A DNA stretch of 64,000 bases, taken from Caproicibacter fermentans (lineage in GTDB: Bacteria; Bacillota; Clostridia; Oscillospirales; Acutalibacteraceae). The notes below the pieces were generated by a model that saw only the letters and a program-made list of their open reading frames with translations, was not told where the DNA came from and did no database searches. How positions within the stretch are numbered: position 1 is the stretch's first letter; each line of letters starts with the position of its first letter. The position numbers were made by a program, and so were the translations under genes. Positions 18,058-26,771 of the stretch are shown in pieces. The DNA lies in assembly GCF_009746625.1 (NCBI RefSeq), contig NZ_VWXL01000014.1, positions 124,001-188,000 of the forward strand, in the 5' to 3' direction.

Positions 18058-18210
18058 ATGAGTCCGGTCGATTTGATTGTTCTGCTGATTGTGGCGCTGC
18101 TGTTCTTTTTTGCAGCGCGCTATTCCTGGCGGCACAGAAATCACTCCTGCGGCGGGGACTGCTCGGCGTGTCCCTATCATCAGAACTGCGATAAGAAAGA
18201 GAAAAAATAA
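18058..18210 (+). CDS. FeoB-associated Cys-rich membrane protein
   Basis: Small protein of 50 residues. It begins MSPVDLIVLLIVALLFFFAA, an N-terminal membrane helix, followed by a cytoplasmic tail with four cysteines (CGGDCSACPYHQNC). This is the layout of the FeoB-associated family that follows feoB in many Clostridia. AAGGGGG lies ahead of the start, 18 bp after the feoB stop. It may bind or hand over iron; that role is inferred from position. Confidence 0.85.
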   Translation: MSPVDLIVLLIVALLFFFAARYSWRHRNHSCGGDCSACPYHQNCDKKEKK

Positions 18211-18211
18211 A

Positions 18212-18249
18212 AAACGTCCCCGGAGCAATCTGTTGCTGCGGGGACGTTT
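18212..18249 (+). terminator. Hairpin terminator of the feo operon
   Basis: AAACGTCCCCG pairs with CGGGGACGTTT, with an inner AGCAA/TTGCT helix. Only three T follow, so termination may be partial. Confidence 0.65.
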
Positions 18250-18263
18250 CGTATCCCGCGGGG

Positions 18264-18291
18264 TTGACAAACGGGATTTTTATGTTACGAT
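18264..18291 (+). promoter_or_regulatory. Promoter of the HAD hydrolase gene
   Basis: TTGACA (18264-18269), 16-bp spacer, TACGAT (18286-18291), about 30 bases ahead of the start codon. Confidence 0.55.
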
Positions 18292-18321
18292 GGAAAGCAT
18301 TAACTTCTGCGGGGTGAAAAA

Positions 18322-18930
18322 ATGATTCGAAACATCGTGTTTGATATGGCATGGGTGCTGTTCCGCTACGAACCGATGAGCTTTACCAGGGAACATGTCC
18401 CGGATGACGCGGACGCGGAGCTGATCCACCGGGAACTGTTCTGCGCGCCGGAATGGCTGGAAACCGACCGCGGTACTCTGAGCGACGAGGAATATTTCGC
18501 GCTGGTCTCCGGACGGATCCCCACGCGCCTGCACCAAACGGCGCGTTATCTTTATGAGCACTGGCACGACGCTCTGGTGCCGATCGATGAAATGGAAGCG
18601 GTGGCCGGGCAGCTGAAGGCAAACGGATATTCCATCTACCTGCTCTCCAACATGAGCGGCAGATTCTACCGCTTTTACCGGAATATCCCCGCCATGAAGC
18701 ACTTTGACGGAATGATCGTATCCGCTGACGAGCGGTGCGTTAAGCCGGAACCGGAAATTTATCAGGCTCTTTTTCGCAAATACGGCCTTTTGCCGGCGGA
18801 ATGCTTTTTTATCGACGACCGGCCGGAAAATGTGGAGGCCGGGGAAAAGCTGGGCATGCGCGGGTTCTGCTTTCAGCAGGATATTCCCGCGCTTTGCGCC
18901 GCGCTGCGGGAGGCGGGCGTGCGGGTCTAG
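18322..18930 (+). CDS. HAD-superfamily hydrolase (YihX-like)
   Basis: Phosphatase-like protein of 202 residues. Motif I is FDMAWVLF with nucleophile Asp8. Motif II is LLSNMS, motif III the lysine in VKPEPEIY, and motif IV FFIDDRPENV. The alpha-helical cap after motif I places it among the epoxide-hydrolase-like or YihX-type HAD proteins. The second acidic residue of the usual DxD is missing (D-M-A-W), a change also seen in this subgroup. Substrate unknown. It is convergent with the amino-acid ABC operon. Confidence 0.85.
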   Translation: MIRNIVFDMAWVLFRYEPMSFTREHVPDDADAELIHRELFCAPEWLETDRGTLSDEEYFALVSGRIPTRLHQTARYLYEHWHDALVPIDEMEAVAGQLKANGYSIYLLSNMSGRFYRFYRNIPAMKHFDGMIVSADERCVKPEPEIYQALFRKYGLLPAECFFIDDRPENVEAGEKLGMRGFCFQQDIPALCAALREAGVRV

Positions 18931-18939
18931 CCCCCGGGG

Positions 18940-19704
18940 TCAGGATTCGTTAAAACGGGACAAAAAGGCCTTTGTGCGTTCGCTCTGCGTGTTTGCGAAC
19001 ACCTGCTCCGGGGTGCCCTGTTCGACAATGACGCCGTCGGCCATAAAGACAACCTGATCGGCCACGTCCCGCGCAAAAGCCATTTCATGGGTGACGACCA
19101 CCATGGTCATATGCTCGGCGGCCAGATCCCGGATGACCTTTAAGATTTCCCCGGTCAGTTCCGGGTCCAGCGCGCTGGTCGGCTCGTCAAAAAACAGAAG
19201 GTCCGGGTTCATGGCCAGCGCTCTCGCAATGGAAACGCGCTGCTGCTGCCCGCCGGAAAGCTGGCACGGGTAAAAATCCGCCTTGTCGGACAGCTCCATT
19301 TTTTTCAGCAGCTCCATCGCGGAGGCCTCGGCCTCCGCCTTTTTTTTGCCAAGAACGTGCATCGGGGCTTCCGCAATGTTCCGCAGTACGGAAAAGTGAG
19401 GAAAAAGGTTGAAATTCTGAAATACCAGCCCGATGTGAAGGGCAATCCGGCGGCAGGCCGCCCGGTCGGAATAGACGGCGGACTGATTTTCACCGGTTTT
19501 CACCAGCGTCTCCCCGCAGACGGAAATCTCGCCCCGGTCGACGGCTTCCAGCTGCGTCATGCAGCGCAGAAGCGTGCTTTTGCCCGAGCCGGACGGGCCG
19601 ATGACAGTCAGAACCTCTCCTTTATCCACGTCGAGGGAAATCCCTTTCAGAACACCGGTTCCGTCAAAGCTTTTGTACAGGTTGCGCGCGGTCAGTAACG
19701 GCAT
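18940..19704 (-). CDS. Polar amino-acid ABC transporter, ATP-binding protein
   Basis: GlnQ-type ATPase of 254 residues. Walker A is GPSGSGKST, the ABC signature is [15 protein letters not shown], Walker B is [12 protein letters not shown], and the switch histidine is in VVTHEM. It has one insert of about 12 residues after the Q-loop-proximal region ([12 protein letters not shown]). It powers the importer formed with the permease and lipoprotein encoded upstream. It is last in the three-gene operon; AGGAGG lies ahead of the ATG. Confidence 0.94.
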   Translation of the reverse strand: MPLLTARNLYKSFDGTGVLKGISLDVDKGEVLTVIGPSGSGKSTLLRCMTQLEAVDRGEISVCGETLVKTGENQSAVYSDRAACRRIALHIGLVFQNFNLFPHFSVLRNIAEAPMHVLGKKKAEAEASAMELLKKMELSDKADFYPCQLSGGQQQRVSIARALAMNPDLLFFDEPTSALDPELTGEILKVIRDLAAEHMTMVVVTHEMAFARDVADQVVFMADGVIVEQGTPEQVFANTQSERTKAFLSRFNES

Positions 19705-19715
19705 AAGGCTTCCTC

Positions 19716-20357
19716 CTAACGGTAATAATTCATACGGGCTTCCGCGACGGTGAAACAGCGGGTCACAACGGCGTTCATCAATAGGTAGAATACGGCGGCG
19801 ATCGCGAACGGCGCCATGCTGACGGCGGAGGAAACCCAGTCGGATGTGACGCGCAGAAGCTCTGTTACGCCGATGACCTGTGCCAGAGAGGTGTCCTTGA
19901 CCAGATTGATAAATTCATTGCTCATGGGCGGCAGAATCATTTTGCAGACCTGCGGCAGGACGATGCGGAAAAACGTCTGCCGCTTTGTAAAGCCCAGAAC
20001 CCGGGCCGCTTCGTACTGCCCCGCTGGGACCGCGTCGATCCCTCCGCGGAAAATTTCAGCGAAATAGGCTGCGTAATTCAAAAGAAAGGCGACCTGCGCG
20101 GCAGCCACCCGGTCAAGCTGGATTCCGGTCAGCGGCTTCAGACCGTAAAATATGAACAGGAGCTGAAGCATCAGCGGGGTGCCGCGCATCAGCAGGATGT
20201 AAAACCGCACGGGCAGATTGACCGCCTTTACCTTTGACCTGCGCCCCGCGGCGACAAGAAGCCCCAGCGGAACGGAAAACAACAGGGTCGAAAAGAAGAT
20301 ACGCAGAGACATCAGCGTGGCCTGCAGCATTTGTGAAAGCAGCACGGTGTAATTCAT
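19716..20357 (-). CDS. Polar amino-acid ABC transporter, permease
   Basis: HisM/GlnP-type inner-membrane permease of 213 residues with about five membrane helices. The EAA-type loop ([21 protein letters not shown]) contacts the ATPase. It probably works as a homodimer, as only one permease gene is present. It lies 53 bp after the binding-protein gene and 11 bp before the ATPase gene. Confidence 0.92.
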   Translation of the reverse strand: MNYTVLLSQMLQATLMSLRIFFSTLLFSVPLGLLVAAGRRSKVKAVNLPVRFYILLMRGTPLMLQLLFIFYGLKPLTGIQLDRVAAAQVAFLLNYAAYFAEIFRGGIDAVPAGQYEAARVLGFTKRQTFFRIVLPQVCKMILPPMSNEFINLVKDTSLAQVIGVTELLRVTSDWVSSAVSMAPFAIAAVFYLLMNAVVTRCFTVAEARMNYYR

Positions 20358-20410
20358 AGGGGATCAAGCCCTCCATCGATTGATAGACTCGCCGGGGCGG
20401 AGCAGCCCGC

Positions 20411-21295
20411 TTATTTGCCGACGGTGGTGACGTCCTTCCCGAACCATTTTTTCGAAAGATCGGCCATGGTTCCGTCTTTGGCCATATCCTTCAGAGCGCC
20501 CTCGATTTTTTCCTTGAGGGCGATATCGGATTTCCGGAACGCCACAACGTAGTCCTCCGTTGCAAGCGATGCGTCCTTGCCGTCCTGATCCTGCAAAACA
20601 GAGTAGGCGCCGGGATTTTTCGTCAGATAATAGCGGGCGACGATTTCGTCAATGGCGATTGCGTCGATGGTGCCGTTCTGGATTTCGAGAACCGCTTTGC
20701 TGTAATCGTCAATTTTCACGACGCTTTTCAAAGAGCTTTTGAAATCAGGATTGTCGTTTAACGCGGTTTCGGCGCTGGAATCCGCCTGTACGCCGACGGT
20801 TTTGCCTGCGAGGCCGCCAAGACCTTTGTAATTTGAGCCGGCTTTTACAAGAATGATCTGATTGTTTTTCATATAGGGGATACTTAAAGCGAATTCCTGG
20901 CCCCGTTCGGAAGTTTTGGAAAAACCGTTCCAAAGACAGTCCACGTTGCCGTTGTTCAGCTCCGCCGTCTTGTTGTCCCAGTCGATCGGCTGCAGCGACA
21001 GTTCAATGCCAAGGCGTTTGCAGGCCTCTTTGGCAAGGTCAATGTCAAAGCCGACCAGTTCGCCGGTCTGTGTGTCGACATATCCCATCGGCGGAAAAGC
21101 CTTGTCCAGCCCCAAAACCAGTTTTCCGGCTGATTTGACTTTGTCCCATGAACCGTCCGGCGCGGAGGACCCGGACGCCGCCCCTGAAGAGACCGCGGCG
21201 GAAGGGGTCTGCTGTGTCGCGGCGGGGGCGGAAGAACAGCCTGCAAAGGAAATCGTCAGGGCTGCCGTCATTAAGAAAACGATCAGTTTTTTCAT
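20411..21295 (-). CDS. Polar amino-acid ABC transporter, substrate-binding lipoprotein
   Basis: Family 3 solute-binding protein of 294 residues. It has a signal peptide with lipobox SFAGC, a Ser/Ala/Pro-rich linker (about 22-50), then the binding domain (GYVDTQTGELVGFDIDLAKE). ATG 21295 is chosen because AGGATGG lies five bases upstream; an ATG three codons earlier overlaps that site. It is anchored outside the membrane and delivers an amino acid to the permease. Family features fit cystine, glutamine or other polar amino acids; the sequence does not decide which. Confidence 0.92.
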   Translation of the reverse strand: MKKLIVFLMTAALTISFAGCSSAPAATQQTPSAAVSSGAASGSSAPDGSWDKVKSAGKLVLGLDKAFPPMGYVDTQTGELVGFDIDLAKEACKRLGIELSLQPIDWDNKTAELNNGNVDCLWNGFSKTSERGQEFALSIPYMKNNQIILVKAGSNYKGLGGLAGKTVGVQADSSAETALNDNPDFKSSLKSVVKIDDYSKAVLEIQNGTIDAIAIDEIVARYYLTKNPGAYSVLQDQDGKDASLATEDYVVAFRKSDIALKEKIEGALKDMAKDGTMADLSKKWFGKDVTTVGK

Positions 21296-21381
21296 AAAAA
21301 CCATCCTTATGTAATTGATTCATTTGTACCTTACTATATTAACGAATTAGCAGAGTAAAGTAAAGGGGCAAAATGATTTTT

Positions 21382-21417
21382 CCGGACTTTTCCGCAAACC
21401 ATTTGCGAAAAGTCCGG
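21382..21417. repeat. Long hairpin upstream of the amino-acid ABC operon
   Basis: CCGGACTTTT..CGCAAA (21382-21398) pairs with TTTGCG..AAAAGTCCGG (21402-21417), with one bulged C and a three-base loop, 16 bp in all. Neither strand carries a T run after the stem. It lies between the ABC operon start and the terminator of the gene upstream. Confidence 0.6.
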
Positions 21418-21434
21418 GCCGCTGCGGCGGACCC

Positions 21435-21469
21435 AAAAACGGCGCGAGGCTTTTTTCGGCCTCGCGCCG
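21435..21469 (-). terminator. Intrinsic terminator of the Dabb-domain gene
   Basis: On the minus strand CGGCGCGAGGC pairs with GCCTCGCGCCG around a short A-rich loop, followed by five T. Confidence 0.8.
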
Positions 21470-21482
21470 TCCGCGCCGGGAA

Positions 21483-21776
21483 TCAAATTTCGTAATCCGC
21501 GCTTGCTCTGGCGCAGACGAGCGTATGAACCACGCTTTTGATGGCGAGATGGGCCGGATGCGTCTGGTAGGCCCGTTCCGCCTCCTTGGTGGAAAAAGTG
21601 CAGTTTAAAACAAGGTCGAAGTCGCCGCCGTTGTAGTTTTGCCCCAGCTCGATGGCTTCCAGGCCGTCCACGGTACCGAGCAGAGCCTGAAATTTATGTC
21701 TGAGGTCCGCTGCAATTTCGTTGACACGGTCCTTTTCCTCCGGCTTTAAGGTCCAGAATACAAGATGTCTGATCAT
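21483..21776 (-). CDS. Dabb-domain (stress-responsive alpha/beta-barrel) protein
   Basis: Small dimeric-barrel protein of 97 residues. It begins MIRHLVFWTLKPE and has the family's F/L-rich strands and HPAHLAIKSVV near the C-terminus. Family members are often of unknown role; some are cyclases or stress proteins. AAAGGGGG lies ahead of the start. It follows the PPC-domain gene by 12 bp and is probably cotranscribed with it and the DNA polymerase IV gene. Function not known. Confidence 0.85.
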   Translation of the reverse strand: MIRHLVFWTLKPEEKDRVNEIAADLRHKFQALLGTVDGLEAIELGQNYNGGDFDLVLNCTFSTKEAERAYQTHPAHLAIKSVVHTLVCARASADYEI

Positions 21777-21788
21777 GGTTTTCCCCCT

Positions 21789-22208
21789 TTACAGATCGAA
21801 TAGATTTAAGCCTGTCACCGCGTCGGCGCGCCGCCCCAGACCGCCGCCTATGATTTGGATGAAAATTTCGCCGGTTCCGCTGACGACAGCCTCGTTCAGG
21901 TGGCCGCCGACCACCTGCCCGTCGGCCGTTGCAAAATTGGCGTGCAGATGCAGATAAGTCCGTCCGCTCATTTCAGTAACGCTGCCGACGAGCGAGGTCA
22001 GTTCCATTTCGCCGTCAAAGGTGTTGGAATAGTACCGATGCTCCGCGACACGGTAAAGGCCGACCACGGCGTGGTCGACGGCGCCGAGGCCCGTAATGGA
22101 CCCGAATTTGACGTTTTCCCGTTCACACGCGTTCTGAATCGACTGAATCAGCTCTTCGCCGCGGTCCACCCGCAAAACCAGCGTGCCGCCGAATTTTTTG
22201 CATTTCAT
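21789..22208 (-). CDS. PPC/DUF296-domain protein
   Basis: Protein of 139 residues that is almost only a PCC/PPC (DUF296) domain. Conserved parts are GSITGLGAVDHAVVGLY, YLHLHANFA and GGHLNEAVV. The clustered histidines resemble a metal site in bacterial members. In plants this domain is tied to AT-hook DNA binding, but no AT-hook is present here. TAAGGAGG precedes the ATG. It lies 12 bp downstream of dinB. Role unknown. Confidence 0.86.
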   Translation of the reverse strand: MKCKKFGGTLVLRVDRGEELIQSIQNACERENVKFGSITGLGAVDHAVVGLYRVAEHRYYSNTFDGEMELTSLVGSVTEMSGRTYLHLHANFATADGQVVGGHLNEAVVSGTGEIFIQIIGGGLGRRADAVTGLNLFDL

Positions 22209-22220
22209 AATGAATCCTCC

Positions 22221-23441
22221 TTATTCCCGATGCAGGCCGTCAAGCCCAAGATCTTCTTTCAAAAGTCCGCCGAATTTCACCGCGCCGCTGCCGAAACGGC
22301 CGCGGATGCGGTCCATCGCGGTTTCAAGCCGCTCTTCCTTTTCGCTGCCCCGCAAAACATCCCCGCCGAAAAAGCAGAGCTGTTCCCCCGGCGCGTCTTC
22401 GGGCACCAGTCCGGTTCCGGAGAGCGAAAGCATTCGGATCGGCGCGCTCGCATTCCAGCAGGCCGCCATCAGCTCCTCTCCGGCCGCCGCCAGAAGACGG
22501 GCGAGGTGAGTGGGGGCGGCAAGTGTTTTCTGCCGGGTGATATACCGAAACGACGGGTCCTTGATTCCGACCTGTACCACCCAGCACTTCAGCTTTTGCC
22601 TTCGCAGACGGGAGGCGACGCTGTCCGCAAGGGCCTGAACGGCTTTCCGGATGTCCTCCGGGCCGCTCAGGTCGCGGCGGAATGTGACGCTGTTGCCGAC
22701 ACTTTTTATTTCCTGCCTGCTCCGTCCGTCCGCGACGGGGCTCGAGTCTCTGCCGTTTGCAAACTCATACAGCTGTGCTCCGGCTTTCCCAAGGCGGGAA
22801 GACAACAGTTCCGGGCTGCACGCAGCAAGGTCGCCGATGGTGTGAATTCCAAGGCCGGCCAGCGTCTGCGCGGCCTTTTCGCCGCAGAACATCAACGCGT
22901 CGACGGGAAGGGGCCAGACGATTCTTTGATAATTCTCGGGGCTGATGACCGTCGTCGCGTCCGGCTTTTTATAGTCGCTGCCAAGTTTAGCGAAAATTTT
23001 GTTAAACGAAACGCCGACGGATATGGTGATGCCGATTTCGCGGCGGACCGTTTCGCGCAGCCGGTCCGCAATCTGCCTGCCGTCGCCGAACAGTACCCGG
23101 CTCCCCGTAACGTCCAGCCAGCTTTCGTCGATGCTGAACGGCTCCACCAGATCGGTGTATCTGCGGTAAATTTCATTAATCTGTTGGGAAATCCGCCGGT
23201 ATTCCCGAAACCGGGGCGCGGCAAGAACCAGCCGGGGGCATTTGCGCTTTGCCTGCCAGACGGTTTCTGCGGTGCGGATGCCGTATGCTTTCGCCTGCTC
23301 GTTTTTCGCAAGGATGATACCGTGCCGGCTCTCCGGGTCGCCGCAGACCGCCATCGGCACGTTTTTGAGCTCGGGGCGCAGCATACATTCGACGGATGCG
23401 AAAAATCCGTTGCAGTCACAGTGTAAAATCGTGCGTTCCAT
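22221..23441 (-). CDS. dinB: DNA polymerase IV (Y family)
   Basis: Lesion-bypass polymerase of 406 residues. It has the N-terminal catalytic motif LHCDCNGFFASVE, the palm motif SIDESWLDVT, the thumb helix-hairpin-helix region (LAGLGIHTIGDLA) and a little-finger domain. ATG 23441 is chosen because GGAGGGG sits eight bases upstream; earlier in-frame codons add a hydrophobic stretch foreign to the family. The usual asparagine/aspartate before the catalytic region is Cys here (HCDCN), a common Firmicute variant. No clear LexA box is seen upstream. Confidence 0.94.
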   Translation of the reverse strand: MERTILHCDCNGFFASVECMLRPELKNVPMAVCGDPESRHGIILAKNEQAKAYGIRTAETVWQAKRKCPRLVLAAPRFREYRRISQQINEIYRRYTDLVEPFSIDESWLDVTGSRVLFGDGRQIADRLRETVRREIGITISVGVSFNKIFAKLGSDYKKPDATTVISPENYQRIVWPLPVDALMFCGEKAAQTLAGLGIHTIGDLAACSPELLSSRLGKAGAQLYEFANGRDSSPVADGRSRQEIKSVGNSVTFRRDLSGPEDIRKAVQALADSVASRLRRQKLKCWVVQVGIKDPSFRYITRQKTLAAPTHLARLLAAAGEELMAACWNASAPIRMLSLSGTGLVPEDAPGEQLCFFGGDVLRGSEKEERLETAMDRIRGRFGSGAVKFGGLLKEDLGLDGLHRE

Positions 23442-23536
23442 GCGGCATACCCCTCCGACATCATACCATATTCTTTGGCCGAAAAACAGAACCCGCATAA
23501 AAAAACGGGGAGAAGACGAGGGTGTTTTATACTTGG

Positions 23537-24748
23537 CTATGCGTTGAAGACGTATTTGTCCAAGCGGTTCATTGCCTCTTCGACTCTGCTCAGAGGAAGC
23601 GCCAGGTTCATGCGGATGGAGGAGGCGCCATGAAACATGCGGCCGTCCTGCCAGGCGACGCCGACGTCCCAGCCGCTTTTCAACAGCTCGTCAAGGGTTT
23701 TGCCGCGGTTTTCGCACCACTGCCCGCAGTCCGGGAAAAGCATGTAGGTCCCCTGGGGCTTGGACACGTTCACGCCGCTGAAACGGCGCGCAATATAATC
23801 GCAGGCATAGTTCACGTTGCCGCTTAACACTTCGCGAAGCTCGTCCAGCCATTCATAGCCTTCGGGCCGGTAAGCGCCGATCAGCGCGTGCATGCTCAGC
23901 ACATTCATTTCGTTATAATGGGATTTGCTGCTTTGCGCCCGAACGCGGTCGCGCAGATAGGAATTATAAATGATATGGTATGACCCGACCAGCCCGGCAA
24001 GATTGAAGGTCTTGCTGGGCGCGTAGAGCGCGACGGTGCGGTTTCGGGCGTCTTCACTGACCGACTGGGTGGGAATATGCCGGTTTCCGTTTAAAATAAT
24101 GTCGGACCAGATTTCGTCGGAGATTACAATACAGTCGTTCGCCGCATAGACCTTCATAGCTTTTTCAATTTCCCACTGCTCCCACACGCGTCCGCAGGGA
24201 TTGTGGGGGCTGCAAAAAATCGCCGCGTGGATTTTGCTGGCCTTGATTTTCGCGTCCATGTCTTCGTAATCCATGCGCCAGACTCCGTTTTCATCCTTCC
24301 GAAGAGGACTGTGCACGATCCTGCGGCCGCTGTTCGTCACGCTTTTGGTAAAACCGATATAGGTGGGGGAGTGCAGAAGAACGGCGTCTCCTGGCGCGGT
24401 AAAAGCGCAGAGAGTGGAGATCACTCCGCCGAGGACGCCGTTTTCGTACCCGATGCACTCGCGGGTCAGGCCGGTTACCCGGTTGCGGCTTTCGTGCCAC
24501 TTGATGATAGAATCGTAGTACTCGCCGGTGGGATTGAAGTACCCGAAGGCGGGGTGCTTTACTCGTTCGATCATCGCCTGTCCAACGGTGGGGACAGTAG
24601 GAAAGTTCATATCCGCAACCCACATCGGGATGACGTCGAAACCCTCTTTCGGGAGTTCGGGAACAAATCCGGGCTCCGTGCCCAAACCGTCCACCGCGAC
24701 CGCGTCTTTTCCGCGGCGGTCCATAATAGAAGTAAAATCGTACTTCAT
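23537..24748 (-). CDS. patB: PatB/MalY-type PLP-dependent C-S lyase or aminotransferase
   Basis: Fold type I PLP enzyme of 403 residues. The Schiff-base lysine is in APSKTFNLAGL, the PLP-phosphate contact in SPTYIGF, the aspartate in CNNHNP-like CSPHNPCGRVW, and the arginine in SSIRMNLALP. The family includes cystathionine beta-lyases that release homocysteine, pyruvate and ammonia. It is monocistronic, with its own promoter and a terminator-like hairpin in the leader. General aminotransferase activity is possible. Confidence 0.92.
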   Translation of the reverse strand: MKYDFTSIMDRRGKDAVAVDGLGTEPGFVPELPKEGFDVIPMWVADMNFPTVPTVGQAMIERVKHPAFGYFNPTGEYYDSIIKWHESRNRVTGLTRECIGYENGVLGGVISTLCAFTAPGDAVLLHSPTYIGFTKSVTNSGRRIVHSPLRKDENGVWRMDYEDMDAKIKASKIHAAIFCSPHNPCGRVWEQWEIEKAMKVYAANDCIVISDEIWSDIILNGNRHIPTQSVSEDARNRTVALYAPSKTFNLAGLVGSYHIIYNSYLRDRVRAQSSKSHYNEMNVLSMHALIGAYRPEGYEWLDELREVLSGNVNYACDYIARRFSGVNVSKPQGTYMLFPDCGQWCENRGKTLDELLKSGWDVGVAWQDGRMFHGASSIRMNLALPLSRVEEAMNRLDKYVFNA

Positions 24749-24775
24749 TTTGAGATTTCCCTCATTTCCTTGGAA

Positions 24776-24855
24776 TAAAAAACGAGGCGTCCTTTTCGGG
24801 AAGCCTCTCTGCTTTCTTCAAGCTCTACTATACCCTTTTTTTGGCCGGATTGCAA
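24776..24855 (-). promoter_or_regulatory. patB promoter and leader terminator
   Basis: On the minus strand TTGCAA (24855-24850), 17-bp spacer, TATAGT (24832-24827). About 20 bases into the transcript a GAGGC..GCCTCG hairpin (24807-24783) is followed by six T (24782-24777), still 28 bases before the ATG. This looks like an attenuator. It could also act as a terminator for transcription arriving from the recombinase gene. Confidence 0.55.
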
Positions 24856-25004
24856 TGGATTGCACAGTCAGCCGGAGCACCCCGGCGGAGCCCCGCTGCG
24901 CCGGGAAAACAGCCTAGTTTTTGCTGAATCCTTTATAAAGTGCCGCAAGCGACTTTTTTTCAATGCGAGACACTGTTCGTATCGCCTATTGTAAGCGATT
25001 GGAT

Positions 25005-26579
25005 CTAGGAAAAGGCTTCCAGCTGACGGAAGCGAAAATGAATGATAATTTGTTTGTCCTCGGTCAGTTCGACCCGCTCGATCAGGCTGACGAGCACCTC
25101 CCGGTTTGACCACGCGCCGTCGACAAAACGGTTCACCAGTTCACGGGCCAGTTTCTTCTGCTTTTCCGACTCATACGTGGGCGCCTCCAGACCGGACAGT
25201 TTCTGTTCCAACGCTGACCGCTCCTGTTTGCCTCTCTGATAAATTCGTTCAAAGTCCCGCTCCTCCAGAATTCCGGACAGGCGATCCATATACATACGTT
25301 CAAGGTGCGCCGTCAGGCTCTCGATTTTCGCCTTAAGCGTCGCGGCCTCCTTCTCTTGACTGCTCGCCTGATTGGCTTCTTCTACTGCCTTTTCCGCCGC
25401 AGGAAGGAGCTCTTCAGTCCGCACATAGTTCTCGCAGACCTCCCGTGCCTTTTCGATAACGGCTTGTGTGACGGTCTGTTCCTTGATGGAATGGCAGGTG
25501 CAAACACCTGCCTTTGTGAAGCGCTGGTAGGTGCGGCAAACAAAGTAAAGGCAGTCTTCGCCTCTTGCGTTTGGACGGTTGATGACGGCCAGCGGATAAC
25601 CGCATTCGTGGCAGTAGATAAGTCCCTTGAGCAAAAAATCGTAGGTCCGTGAACGGGTGGTCTTACGGCTTCCCAACAGCTGCTGCACCTTATCAAAGGC
25701 ATCCCGGCCGATCAAAGGCTCGTGAGTGCCTTCTACCACAATCCAGTTCTCCCGAGGCTGACGGACGCATTTCTTCGACTTGTAGTTGATCTTCTTGGAT
25801 CGCCCCTGCACCATGTTACCAATATACGTCTCATTTTGGAGCATGTCGGAAATTCGCTCGCTGTACCACATTCCGGCGTATGGTCCGGTACGTCCTTGAT
25901 TCAGTCCGGCATAAATTGCCGGCGTCGGCACTTTTTCCTCATTGAGCCGGGCTGCAATTTGGCGGCAGGACAGCCCCTCCAGCGCCATGTCGAAGATGCG
26001 CCGCACCATGGGGGCCGCCTCTTCATCAATAACAATTTTATTCTTTTCCTCCGCCATTTTGTAACCGTAAAGCGGTTTCCCTCCGATAAAGAGCCCCTTA
26101 CGCTGTTTGTCATGCTTGACGCTCTTGATTTTTTTGGAGATGTCCTTGGCGTACATGTCGTTCATGATGGCGCGAAAAGGAGTGATGTCGTTTGCCGTAC
26201 TCTCAATTCCGGTGTCGATTCCATCAAGCAGGGAGATGTAGCGGACCCGGTTTTCCGGAAAATACCGCTCCATGTAATGGCCGGTCATGATATAATCGCG
26301 GCCGAGACGGGACAAGTCCTTTGTAATTACCATATTGACCTTTTTTGCTTCGATATCCGCAATCATGCGCTGGAAAGCCGGTCGGTCGAAGTTTGTTCCG
26401 CTCCATCCGTCATCGATATAGGTATCAAACACGCACAGTTTGTGCTCTTTCGCGAAAGCGGTAAGCAGGGACAGCTGATTGGTTACGCTTTCGGATTGTC
26501 CTTCTCTTTCATCCTCCTTTGAAAGTCTGATGTACAGTCCCGCATGATAATCCACCGGGTTGCTTATTTCCAGGTACAT
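25005..26579 (-). CDS. Large serine recombinase (TnpX/integrase type)
   Basis: Site-specific recombinase of 524 residues. The resolvase domain (about 10-155) has the catalytic serine in YIRLSKED and ITKDLSRLGRD. A recombinase domain (about 180-285) follows, then a zinc-ribbon with YCHECGYPL and later Cys pair (about 320-370), a coiled coil (about 395-475) and a C-terminal tail. ATG 26579 follows GCGGAGG; an earlier in-frame GTG lacks a site. Such enzymes move transposons and conjugative elements. No other transfer gene is nearby, so this is probably a remnant or a minimal element. Neighbouring sequence is AT-rich and decayed. Confidence 0.93.
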   Translation of the reverse strand: MYLEISNPVDYHAGLYIRLSKEDEREGQSESVTNQLSLLTAFAKEHKLCVFDTYIDDGWSGTNFDRPAFQRMIADIEAKKVNMVITKDLSRLGRDYIMTGHYMERYFPENRVRYISLLDGIDTGIESTANDITPFRAIMNDMYAKDISKKIKSVKHDKQRKGLFIGGKPLYGYKMAEEKNKIVIDEEAAPMVRRIFDMALEGLSCRQIAARLNEEKVPTPAIYAGLNQGRTGPYAGMWYSERISDMLQNETYIGNMVQGRSKKINYKSKKCVRQPRENWIVVEGTHEPLIGRDAFDKVQQLLGSRKTTRSRTYDFLLKGLIYCHECGYPLAVINRPNARGEDCLYFVCRTYQRFTKAGVCTCHSIKEQTVTQAVIEKAREVCENYVRTEELLPAAEKAVEEANQASSQEKEAATLKAKIESLTAHLERMYMDRLSGILEERDFERIYQRGKQERSALEQKLSGLEAPTYESEKQKKLARELVNRFVDGAWSNREVLVSLIERVELTEDKQIIIHFRFRQLEAFS

Positions 26580-26618
26580 GTCATACCTCCGCAAATAAGC
26601 AACCATTCATCATGGACA

Positions 26619-26771
26619 TTATAGGCGGGCCGCTTTTGAGAAAGCAAGTCTGAAATTGTTATTTTTAAGCTCTCTTTCGAGAAAAAAGCGGAACGATTGG
26701 AACAGCAAAATCCGAAAGTCCTCCCCACCCTGCGTATAACGGCAATCCACAGATATGTTATGGGCGCTCAT
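26619..26771 (-). CDS. Small conserved-looking ORF upstream of the recombinase
   Basis: Fifty residues starting MSAHNISVDCRYTQGG and ending in a basic amphipathic stretch. A textbook AAGGAGGTG lies six bases ahead of the ATG, and the gene ends 39 bp before the recombinase start, which supports a real translated gene in the same transcript. No known domain is recognised. A role with the recombinase, for example as directionality factor, is possible but not shown. Confidence 0.7.
   Translation of the reverse strand: MSAHNISVDCRYTQGGEDFRILLFQSFRFFLERELKNNNFRLAFSKAARL

Noticed and set aside
21855-23426. 523-codon plus-strand frame opposite the PPC and polymerase IV genes
   Set aside because: Spans two real genes on the other strand and shows no protein family signature.
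25005-26771. Complete integrative element around the serine recombinase
   Set aside because: No relaxase, coupling protein, replication or cargo genes are adjacent, and no flanking direct repeat could be recognised by eye.
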